Shown here in pieces: positions 11,704-20,386 of a stretch of 60,341 nucleotides of DNA (the first letter of the stretch is position 1; every line of letters starts with the position of its first letter). Source of the DNA: Plasmopara viticola (Eukaryota > Oomycota > Peronosporomycetes > Peronosporales > Peronosporaceae); the NCBI GenBank assembly GCA_001695595.3, contig MBPM02000218.1, positions 1 to 60,341 of the forward strand, given 5' to 3'. The position numbers were made by a program, and so were the translations under genes. The notes below the pieces were generated by a model. The model saw only the letters and a program-made list of their open reading frames with translations, ran no database searches and was not told where the DNA came from.

Positions 11704-14700
11704 ACAGTCTTCCATATCTGCGCAACAAGGTTTTTGTGAGTCCCTGTTTTGCTCCCAGATCACCTGATAGAAATCCTAGGCACGTATAGGCTCAAAGTAA
11801 AAGTGAGAGGCATCAAAAGCACTGATATCTCAATCAAGATAGACGTGGCGATAGCTTTCAATCTTTCTTATAACTTTTGCTAGCCCCGCTAGCTACTGGC
11901 GACGCTAAAATGTGAGTTTCTAGCTTCATAGGCAAGTGACTCAATGCCATCAACTGCGAATAACAAAGTTCTGCAAACATGTAGCACAGGGTCGTAAGAC
12001 ACATTGAGAAACATTCTTCACAAGTGAACGGCAAAGTATTACCAAAATTTCTTTGTTAGAATAGAATGAGAATGCACTGCAACTTTATGTCTGATTGTCG
12101 TAAACGACTTTGTGGCTGGCAAAGAAATCTTCTTCTAAGGCTTAACTTGACATTTCTAGTCATGGCATGTGTACTACTACTGAAGCACTGCCAAAGGTAT
12201 TGGATCTACAATGCCGTATAAAGGACGAAGCTTCTGAGCCTTGGCTGAGCTAAGAGCCTGATATACCTCAGAGATAGTATGCCTGATGTTAAATAAAGCT
12301 TTTAAAGATTTTTGTACATCCTCTATTCTTAGATAGACGAAGCGCACGCTACCTTAATGTGAGACAAGTTTCCATGCAAAAACTTTTACAGGACTATGCT
12401 AAATAGTTGATTGAAGCAAAAATTAGCGAGGAAAGTGATACGATTGCTTTCTCCTAAAACAAGCATAAGATCATACAAGAGAATGAATGCGAAAGCTAGC
12501 AGTTTTTTTCTTTGAAAAATATTGTTAGAAGTCAAAAGCCTACTACTCGAAAGATGTCTGATATTGCAAAAACGATGGAACATTAAATATGCTAGCGATT
12601 ACATCTTTCACAATCGTAGAATGGCATGGGTTATCTATCATTCGCCATCAACCCTTCAACACGATTTCGGCACATATATGGATTAACCTTATAGTCAATA
12701 CGATTCCTAGGACTTCAGGAAATTTTTGCAAAATCAATTGGCGGATTTTTTCCGCGCTAGGCCTCGTTGATGAGATGAGAAGGGAAGGTCACACGGCGGC
12801 TGCTTGTGCCCGTAGCTACCATCATAGAGGCTGAGGAACTGAGCACCCATTAACGTGTCAGTGATCCGACTCTGGAGATTGATACAGATAAAAGTTACTA
12901 TTTGATGCTATTTTGGCAGCTCAAGATGCGCGCTGGTCGATCCGACTGCCTCATGTGTACATTTAAATTCTCAGCAACTCGAGCTGCCGGATGCTGAATA
13001 TAGGAACCGGCACTTTGATGTGCAGCTACTTAATTAAATGTGTTTGAAGGTGTCTATCTCTATCTCAAGGGCAAGAGTCACCCGATGAAGCCTAGGCCTG
13101 ACAACCGGTGAAGACTTATGAAAAAGGCTAAAGCGCGCACACACGATCCTACAGGAGCTACTGCTTTTCACGAAGAAGGCAAAGGCCAAGGTCGAGGCGG
13201 CCTTTTTCGTGCTCCTTGACACCTTGATGAGCGGCAACTTCGTTGCGGATAAGAGAGGTATTCTCATTTGCCTTATCAATTGGAATAGGTATTCTCTTCA
13301 CATGACTCGCAAAGACATTGGAAAAGTTTGGTCTGACTCTATTAAGGTCGTTGCGATCTAGAAGCAGAAGAAGTAGGCAGGTTGTATGTTAATCACAATC
13401 AATAGGCCGCACGTGTTAGTGCCCGTGGGTATCATTATACCGGGCGCTTGACTTCTAGGGGCTTGCGATGCCAAGTAATATCGTTTCGAAGCATCAAATG
13501 TGGTGCTACGAGTACGCGCATAGCCAGTGTAAGGTAGTGCTGGAGCAATTACCATTTCATCTGAAAAAACGTTGATAGATGCCACGATAGAAGTGCCATT
13601 GAAGAGCCCTCGCAGCTCGCGAAGCCACTGGGCGTACTGCTCAACACAACGGTTTGTATTGTCCGAGTGGTACTTAAACAAAATACTTTATCCTTCATCG
13701 TCAGACCCAATACCCAGCCCTCTCTCGAAAGTGTGACTTACGTCAGTACCCTGTGGATAGCAAACTACGTTGCCCCCGCCCAATGCGCTTGCTAATGTAA
13801 CCACTGAACCCACTCGAAAATTGTATTATATTTGACTTCGCCATTTTCGTCCCAGTCCGTCCAGTGTAAAAAAGCGTCTTGAATCATTTTTTTCTTTGAA
13901 AACCATGCCTTTTATAATCAGAAAAGTTGCAGTCTTACATTAGTTTAATTGCCTCAGGGCAGCATCCCCAGGCGATAAAATTAATGAGACTCTGTTTAAT
14001 TCAGCTGAGGCTACTTTGCAAATCTAGTGAGCAGAAAGCAAGGCGAGTATCTTCCAAAGCTGTAGATCACCGAGCGAGAGCGCATATCTTCCTCGTAGAA
14101 GCGCCTCCAGTCTTTTTTGCTATAGAGGCTCTTTGACAGCCAAGCTTTATGAGACCCGTTAGGTGTAGCCTTTGCAGACGCAGCCTTACTACAGGCGCAA
14201 TCTTCAATGGTGCGATCTCAGGCACGTAAGTGGCACCCGTGGAAGCCGAAGCAACCTTTCCTAGTTTTGGCTTAGGTCATCAATCAAAACTGAGCCGATT
14301 GGCGTCCTCGACGGGGTCTATTCTGGTCGGCAGACCGTTGTTTCGAAAGTCAAGAGTGGCATAGAGCACCCAATTTTTTCCTGTTATGTCTTGGTAAGGA
14401 GGACTGAATGGGGCATTTTACGCTCTTGTGGTTAAAGCTGGCTTTCTGTGCACTGGGGTGGACAACGGTCACCTACTGAAATGAATAGATTGACTTTATG
14501 CGCGAGCATTTAGCCCGCGCGCTTGGAAGGAGGGCGTCACCCCAACCTTTTCCGAAAACGCGCCATATTGAGCAACAAAAAAAAAAACAGATTTTTCAAG
14601 TGTAGCACTCTCATCTGGTTCCGCTTTCGCGCACAGCAACGTAGAAGCTGACGACGACGGGCCTTTCGGTCCTTACTTTGCGGACAAGAAAGGTAAGTGC

Positions 14701-15792
14701 GTTTGATCGGATCGCTTGCGTGAGATTTGAGTCGATTCAGACAATGAGGCAAATGCTGAGCGTTCTGCCTGTACCATTTTTATATCCTTCGAACCAGCAT
14801 TTGCAGTACGAATCCTAGGACTCATCGCATGGATAAAATAGCGCCATGATATCCACCAATCGTGTGTACGGTATATCTAGTATTGCCGATATGTGACCCC
14901 CAGAGAGCTCATGAACCCTCGCCTATGATCGTAGGACCACTCGATGGGCCTCCATTGTCCAACGCAACAGCAGGACGAGCCGTCGAGCGCATAAAGCACG
15001 AAATAGAGCCGTTAGATTCATGATCTTGCCGTCATTCAGCCTCGCTAATCTGGAACTAATACTTGTGGCTTTTTCAAAAAAGTGAAAGCATAGGAGCAAC
15101 ATTTTGACCTAACTTGGAGATCGACATAGCTTAAATGAGTTATTGAGCTCTAAAACCTAGCTTCGATGAAACATGGAGCTAGAGGCAAGCAAAGAAAGTT
15201 GTAGATCGCGCTATTGAGTATTCGCTGATTGTTGAGCAGTATCACACGCAATGATGAGCACAGTACTTGGCTGGAAATCGAGGGCGCGGTGACCATTTAC
15301 GTGTGATATCGATAAAAGACTCATTACTATTTTGGATACTATACACGTTTTGCAGGCGCGAATAAAGGATTATTGGTAGAACTAACACCAAAAAGTTCTG
15401 TTTTCGAAAAACCTGTCTTCAAACTGCAATCTTTTGCACATGTTGATGCCCTTTGAGACTTAAGATTGTGAATGGTCTTCACCGAGAGATTGTTAGTCAT
15501 CCTGCACGCCTTCTCCGTGGAAGGCGCTGTACGATCCCGTCAACTAGTTACATTTGTTGTCCATCCTTCACGGACGCGAGTAAATTGTCGCCTTAACCCT
15601 TGCAAAGGCTCTAGGTTAAGTAAAACCACGTCCTTGCATTCGTCAGAGCACTGCTATAAAGACTTGCCAGATTTTACAAGTCTGAGGTAGCTCCTTGCTA
15701 AGCAGCTGAGGCGCGTTATGGCGTTCGAGCTGTATGAGCAAAGTCTATGCTCTAGGGCTCTTGCAGTACAGGCTCAGGTAGCCCAGTTAAGC
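11704..15792. other. Non-viral spacer, right part, copy A
   Basis: No gene is recognised here. Small ORFs occur on both strands, the longest on the minus strand at 13358-13681 (107 codons; 117 codons in copy B at 34201-34554), with no family I can name. At about 14454-14560 copy A has 107 bp where copy B has a different 1.65-kb segment with an HSF-type gene. A poly-A tract lies at 14577-14587. Confidence 0.45.
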
Positions 15793-16038
15793 TCATGAAG
15801 TGCAATGCTTCCACATTTGATAAAAAAAACACAGAACATCTCTTTTGGCTCGAGGGGTTAATCGCGGACGACGAAAAAGTGTAAAATTTGCTCTGATTAG
15901 GCCAAAAGCCCGTGGGACTATGTCACTGGAGTTCTGGGGACACATATAAGAGCAGTCGAGAGCAACGCTTCTTCCCCTCAGTATATACCTTAAAGCGGCA
16001 TTCGTGCCTTCGGCCCAAACTGCCGCTTTAACCTTCAT
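15793..16038 (-). CDS. Unidentified 81-codon ORF at the spacer/viral boundary, copy A
   Basis: This basic ORF is also open in copy B (38145-38432, 95 codons because of a few base changes near its end). I recognise no domain. The stem-loop at 15991-16030 lies inside its 5' part. It may be a chance ORF; conservation between two nearly identical copies is weak evidence for coding. Confidence 0.2.
   Translation of the reverse strand: MKVKAAVWAEGTNAALRYILRGRSVALDCSYMCPQNSSDIVPRAFGLIRANFTLFRRPRLTPRAKRDVLCFFYQMWKHCTS
15991..16030. repeat. Stem-loop with 10-bp perfect stem, copy A
   Basis: TAAAGCGGCA at 15991-16000 is the exact reverse complement of TGCCGCTTTA at 16021-16030, with a 20-base loop. 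It lies just before the change to AT-rich viral sequence at about 16050 and is kept in copy B at 38385-38424. It could mark the end of the viral segment or be a 3'-end or cruciform structure. Confidence 0.5.
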
Positions 16039-16065
16039 GTTTCTCCCACAGCTAAATCTCTATCC

Positions 16066-16210
16066 TATATAAGAACTACCCTCTAAACCCATCATCCTTA
16101 ACCCACAGACAAATCATCAACCCAATTACCCGTAAGCATTAATCACATCCCTATATAAAAAACACACCTCTAAACCTTCCATCATTACCCTCACAGACAA
16201 ATCAACATTT
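16066..16210. repeat. Imperfect direct repeat of about 87 bp with TATATAA boxes
   Basis: Two units start with TATATAA at 16066 and 16152, continue with CCTCTAAACC and end with ACAGACAAATCA. They lie at the start of the viral part, upstream of the gene at 16457. They may be a duplicated promoter or a remnant of a terminal repeat. The same pair is in copy B at about 38455-38600. Confidence 0.5.
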
Positions 16211-16456
16211 CTATTAACCTGAAGCACTTAGAGTAGCGATAATATCCTCTTCAGACAAAGATGTAGTTTGAAATGAATAAAGATAAACAAAATAAAAAAA
16301 TCAGTTGTGATTGTGCTGGTAAACAACATTTGAAGAGAGCAAAACATAAAAACTGGTTAGAAAACAATTAAATAAATTGAATTAATATTTTTAATTCTAA
16401 TATAAATTTACTAATATACTATAAGCATACCCCATACCCAATACACTTTATCAAAA
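16211..16456. other. AT-rich leader upstream of the 105-aa gene
   Basis: This is AT-rich DNA with no ORF of note. TATA-like words (TAATATAAATTTA, AATATACTATAAG) lie within 60 bases of the start at 16457 and probably serve as its promoter. Confidence 0.3.
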
Positions 16457-16774
16457 ATGTCAGTAATTTTAGAGTTCGGAAAATATAAAGGAAAATCTCT
16501 TGAGGAAGTCTATGAGCAAGATGCGTCATACTGTCGATGGTTATACAACCAGCAAACAGAAGACTCTGATATCAAACGGTTTTTACAAGGTAAGTTCCAA
16601 GATGGAGATGATAGCTATATTATGCGGTGGGGCAAACATAAGAACAAATCCGTCAAGTGGATTGTTGAAAACGATACCCAATATTTCAATTGGATGTGTA
16701 AAAATGAATACATCAAGAATAAATGTCCCTCATTGAAAGAAAACTTGAACGAATTTGGTGTAGAATTAAATTAA
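16457..16774 (+). CDS. 105-aa protein with two DUF3820/ExoX-C-like repeats
   Basis: The product contains two copies of a short module. The first, near residues 6-33, begins FGKYKGKSLEEV and ends CRWLYNQ. The second, near residues 54-82, begins RWGKHKNKSVKWI and ends FNWMCKNE. This pattern (FGK/WGK + K/NGKS + about 12 residues + aromatic WL/WM) is that of the small domain called DUF3820, also found at the C-terminus of exodeoxyribonuclease X-like proteins. It may bind nucleic acid; no catalytic residues are visible. The ATG follows an AT-rich leader. In copy B the gene is destroyed by a 793-bp deletion that leaves only six codons before a stop (38851-38871). Confidence 0.65.
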   Translation: MSVILEFGKYKGKSLEEVYEQDASYCRWLYNQQTEDSDIKRFLQGKFQDGDDSYIMRWGKHKNKSVKWIVENDTQYFNWMCKNEYIKNKCPSLKENLNEFGVELN

Positions 16775-16830
16775 TCGAATTATTTTTTTTGTCTGAAATC
16801 TCCATGTTCTCATCGTTGGGTACTATCCTT

Positions 16831-16960
16831 GGGTATGGTTTCCTTATCCCAAGGTATTCCATTCTTATACCTGGGTATGGTTTCCTCATCCCGAGGTATT
16901 CCATTCTTATCCATGGAGATGACATACTTATCCATGGGTATGCCATCTCAAGGTATGATA
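16831..16960. repeat. 42-bp tandem repeat
   Basis: Two clear units start with GGGTATGGTTTCC at 16831 and 16873, and a third degenerate unit follows to about 16960. Each unit contains CCAAGG/CCGAGG and GGTATTCCATTCTTAT words, and CCTTGGG...CCCAAGG can pair across a unit. It is present only in copy A because copy B lost this segment. Confidence 0.7.
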
Positions 16961-16977
16961 GTCTCATCAACAGACCT

Positions 16978-17105
16978 CAACCACAGCGGTTTCTCACATA
17001 CGCAGTCGATCCACCGTCCTCGCACCGTTGATCCACTGCTCTCAACCACAGCTGTTTTCTCAAACGCAGTCGATCCACCGTCCTCGATTCACTGCCTCCA
17101 TCACA
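16978..17105. repeat. 65-bp tandem repeat, two units
   Basis: Units begin with CAACCACAGC at 16978 and 17043 and share CGCAGTCGATCCACCGTCCT. They lie directly after the 42-bp repeat, between the 105-aa gene and the CRN 3' end. They lie inside the segment deleted in copy B. Confidence 0.65.
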
Positions 17106-17348
17106 GCTGTCGATCGATCGTATGTCCTCGAAAGTCAGTTTGGTTCATACATGTGCTGTAACATTGGTCAACTCCTTGTCGCGATTCAGCAGGTTATTAG
17201 ATCATACAGGTGATCAGAACCAACGAGCTTTTTGGAATCAATACATTGTTCAACAAGTAGCTGAGGATAGGAGGCAAATCGCTACCACCACAACACTATC
17301 GGCTTAGACAGGCTATCAGAGAAAAGCTTAATTCTGCAGCACATGGTT

Positions 17349-19171
17349 TCACGGACTCCAGGTTGCGACATACGCAACGTACAACAGCACTTGGGTTGGA
17401 GGATCAGCTGGAGCAAGTCGAAATTTATCACTGGTCTCCTTGTCTGGCACCACCGCAATATATCTGGCACCGTCCGGAAACATCTTCGCATACTTGTCAA
17501 GTGCCACTGAGTCAATTTTATGATTGTCGGACTTCGTTATTTGGATCAAGCCAACCACGTTATGTTCCCCACCCATGTTCAGCTTGGCAACACTGTCGAT
17601 AGTCTCCAAACAACGTGTGCAGGGATACCAATAGTCGACATCCGCAAGTTGCTGCATGATTGCTTCGCATTCCGCTGCATCAGTGCCTTCATAGAGATAC
17701 GCGTTGGCTTCGAATTCCAACGCAGCATATGTATGCTGGTTCTTTTTTCTTCGGTCGTACGTCCTCACCTGCAACTCGAGATTCTGTCCGTCTCTTGCCA
17801 TCGCATGCACGTAATTCTCGAATGCAATTCCCATCAACCCATCGTCGCCAAGCATGCGACCTTTTGACCACAACTCCTCATAGTAGGATGGCGCCACGAT
17901 TTTGCCAAGTTGCCTCAACGCATACTCGGAGGTGATCACACAAAACCACGACCTCGTCATCGTATACTTCGCCGAGCTGCTTTGGTTCTTGGGATCCTGC
18001 TCACTCGCTCGAACTGACGTCATCCGTAAGCGATCAATTTGTTTCTCCGAGCCAAGAGCATACTGGGTATTCAAAAGTTCGGCCACTTGCGCATCAACCA
18101 GACCAATAGCCTGGTCAATTGAATCTATGACAACGCTCTTCTCCGACAAGAAGTCGCGCAAGTTGCCACCCGAGTAGTAGTACCTGTCCTTGATATTGTG
18201 TTCCGTCCATTGAAAATGCGCCCCAATAGATTTCAAATCCAGCTTGGACCAAAAGGGCACTAGACAACGCCTCAGTACAGGACCGTCGTCATTCTTCATT
18301 GGATACTGGACAGACGTGGCAAGCATCGGAACGACGCCAGCGTTGCAAAGTTTTCGGCAATGTCCTTGTGCATGAGACCGTCCAGACACAATTCAAAATC
18401 TTGACCACGCAGTTCATCAAGATCACTCAAGCTCGCCTTGTTACTTCGCCAATATTGCTTGTTCTTTCCATCCAGATACAGCATGGAGAATCCTTTTCCT
18501 TTCTGCTTCCGAAACAAGACGACGCGTTTCTGTTGAAGCAAAGCCATGTAGAACGCAAACAACACGACCATCATGCTCTTCCCAACACCAGGTGTCCCCA
18601 CAAACACAGTGCTGAGCTTCTTTTCCATATGGTCGTTGAATATCTTGATGATGTCCTGCGTTTCCTTCCGAACATAGAACCACGCGGGAAAATCCGGCTC
18701 GACGTGGCGAATGTCGAGTGCGATGCCACCAATTTGCCACCTGCCGATATCCAAGGTGGCTGCAATTGAATCCATCCTCTCGACCTCGATGACAGTCAAT
18801 GATCTGGCCTTCTTGCGTGCCCGTTGCTCATCCCATTGCTCCTGATCAACTTCCGGAACCACCACCAACACGTGGATTTCCCCTCGTTTTGGTTGAAATT
18901 CTTCGCCGTAGTAATCCACAATCCAGTTTAACTCGTCCATGTGTGCAAACCCTTCGGGTGTCCATTCTCATCGAGCGTCAAACTTCCGCGCCATCTCGAT
19001 CCAACCACGCGTCGCCCTTCTGGCGAGGAACAGCTGCAGTTCCGTGCATCGCACTGATTGTCTTCTCTTCTCCGTCTTGATGGCCTTCTTCAAGTCTCCA
19101 CAGACTCGCTCGCATCGATGTCACGGAGAAGGCGTTTCCCTTCACACCACAGCGCGCAACAGCTTCACCAT
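17349..19171 (-). pseudogene. Crinkler (CRN) effector with P-loop NTPase and nuclease-like domains, copy A, frameshifted
   Basis: This is the copy A form of the gene at 38950-40785. The C-terminal half is open from about 18300 down to 17349, and the NTPase half is open in another frame from 18940 to about 18330. The join near 18325-18350 is shifted by small indels. The header (18941-19171) has about twenty small differences from copy B, nearly all single-base losses. Here the Walker A motif is GTPGVGKS with its lysine, and the position of the copy B stop codon reads glutamine (about 17990), so each copy keeps what the other lost. The DNA is less AT-rich than the viral genes on both sides. The family comprises host-directed effectors of oomycetes; whether this product would be secreted is not evident. 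Confidence 0.8.
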
Positions 19172-19237
19172 GTTTCCAATTGCTTTTTGCGAGTGAGGGA
19201 TGTTCTCTCTATCCATATTTCAGCCAATCAAATGTGC

Positions 19238-19276
19238 AACCCAAAGTTGGGTTTTTGACGTCACCCATCTGGGTGA
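19238..19276. promoter_or_regulatory. Three palindromes between CRN and the 85-aa ORF, copy A
   Basis: Within 39 bp lie AACCCAA-AG-TTGGGTT (19238-19253), the palindrome TGACGTCA (19256-19263), and TCACCCA-TC-TGGGTGA (19261-19276). The two outer ones are 7-bp stems with 2-base loops, the same style as the hairpin array at 22164-22462. A CCAAT word (19223-19227) lies nearby towards the CRN. The block is identical in copy B at 40852-40890. It sits between two divergent genes, so a regulatory role is plausible. Confidence 0.55.
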
Positions 19277-19326
19277 TTGAACAACTGTAGATACAAAATA
19301 TATTTATTTATATAGACACAAAAATC

Positions 19327-19584
19327 ATGGATATTACATATCTATCCGATACCGATGATACTGGTTATGTTGAAGATGCCGAACAACAGGAACCGGTAGA
19401 TACCGAAATACCGAGTGATTTATATGAGTACTCGAAAATAGAAAAGCATTCAGCATCTGACATAATACAGCTCTGTAAAGAAATTGATTTAATTAGTGCA
19501 AGTATCAACAAGTGTCAGTTTATAAAGGAAAAGCACACTAATGCGGGAAAACACGTATTTTGTCGTATCCGTCATAATATTTGA
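19327..19584 (+). CDS. 85-aa acidic protein, unknown, copy A
   Basis: This is a small ORF with an acidic, aspartate/glutamate-rich N-terminal half and a more basic C-terminus. I recognise no family. TTTATATAG at 19307-19315 lies 11 bases before the ATG, similar to TATATAG words upstream of other genes in the element. Its last 47 bases overlap the end of the convergent 129-aa gene. The ORF is open in copy B as well (40941-41198) with only two residue differences. It may be a real small viral gene. Confidence 0.45.
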   Translation: MDITYLSDTDDTGYVEDAEQQEPVDTEIPSDLYEYSKIEKHSASDIIQLCKEIDLISASINKCQFIKEKHTNAGKHVFCRIRHNI

Positions 19585-19927
19585 ACACAACTCCATCAAC
19601 TTTATCATTTCGGATGTTCTCAATGATCGCTTTACGCAACATACGATTATGTCCAGTATCAATGCACCATTGTTTGTATCTGGCATTCAGTATTGTTAGT
19701 GGAATTTCGAGATAATCTCCTTTGCTAACAAATCCATCTTTGAGTAAACCTTCTCTATCTTTTGTGAAGATCTCTTCTTTGAAGTATTTTGAAATGGATG
19801 ATTCAACCTTTTTTTGAGCCAATTCAGAACGCAAAAACTCCAATTCTTTCATTATCACATCGATTCTATCATCTTTTGGAGCAACTTCATCCACTTCAGG
19901 TCCTCTGTATCGTCTGATTCTATTCAT
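19538..19927 (-). CDS. 129-aa PLV protein, unknown, copy A
   Basis: The ORF starts 12 bases after the stop of the protease gene on the same strand, so the two probably share a transcript. Residues 20-45 look helical. The C-terminal part (about 75-125: ILNARYKQWC... then FKYYDGY near the end) resembles the small DNA-binding module seen at the C-terminus of some viral primase-helicases, in which a YxxWC helix is followed by a short beta segment. That resemblance is my inference and is weak. Copy B carries a nonsense change at the tryptophan of KQWC. Only copy A is complete. Confidence 0.5.
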   Translation of the reverse strand: MNRIRRYRGPEVDEVAPKDDRIDVIMKELEFLRSELAQKKVESSISKYFKEEIFTKDREGLLKDGFVSKGDYLEIPLTILNARYKQWCIDTGHNRMLRKAIIENIRNDKVDGVVFKYYDGYDKIRVFPH

Positions 19928-19939
19928 AATGACTCTATA

Positions 19940-20326
19940 TTAACGAAGTGAAACTTCTGTATTCAAATCGTAAAAATGTCTCAATAAATCAGGTCGATTG
20001 TGTTGTTTGCTATACAGATACAACAGACTCCATAAACCACAATAATTATCATAGGTCCCTTGAAACTGTTTATTATTACATTCCATATCACCCAGAATTC
20101 TTGGAGGCCCTAAACCCATCGAATCAAAGTATTCATTGTTGCACACACAAACCCAATGGCCTACACCTGAGTCTAATCGAAGTAATATAATATAGCTTCC
20201 ATTCCCTAGGGGGCCTCTGATTTTTCTAAAATCTATTATCCCATCAACATGAACATTCAGCTGATTTGCGAGCTCTTGTAGTTCATTAGCCGTCGATTCA
20301 CCCAATTTATTTAATTTAAAAATCAT
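19940..20326 (-). CDS. Adenain-like (Ulp1 fold) cysteine maturation protease, copy A
   Basis: At 128 aa this is shorter than adenovirus proteases but has the catalytic order of the family: H57 in GHWVCV, D68 in FDSMG, Q87 in NNKQFQ and C96 in NYCGLW. Polintons, virophages and PLVs use such enzymes to process capsid proteins during virion maturation. It lies divergently from the capsid gene across a 60-bp promoter region and upstream of the 129-aa gene. It is open in copy B also, with only one residue change seen (G to E at about residue 90). The short N-terminus may be natural for PLV proteases. Confidence 0.8.
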   Translation of the reverse strand: MIFKLNKLGESTANELQELANQLNVHVDGIIDFRKIRGPLGNGSYIILLRLDSGVGHWVCVCNNEYFDSMGLGPPRILGDMECNNKQFQGTYDNYCGLWSLLYLYSKQHNRPDLLRHFYDLNTEVSLR

Positions 20327-20386
20327 TATGTAATGCTTATATATAGCTAATCATAATATAACAGGCATTAACCTTCAATTTTAATA
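20327..20386. promoter_or_regulatory. Divergent promoter region protease/capsid, copy B start
   Basis: This 60-bp AT-rich gap contains TTATATATAG at 20337-20346 and ATAATATAACAG at 20353-20364. The latter ends 22 bases before the capsid ATG and is repeated exactly between the fiber and ATPase genes (25191-25202). Read on the minus strand it precedes the protease start by 26 bases. The same region before copy C is 41941-42000. Confidence 0.5.

Noticed and set aside
16723..17161. Plus-strand ORFs of about 100 codons with repeated IPGYGFLIPRYS peptides
   Set aside because: They are translations of the 42-bp minisatellite, open in several frames and on both strands, with no family and no copy in unit B.
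17520..18177. Several plus-strand ORFs of 90-156 codons across the CRN gene
   Set aside because: They are shadows on the opposite strand of the CRN coding sequence; the minus-strand frame has clear family motifs.
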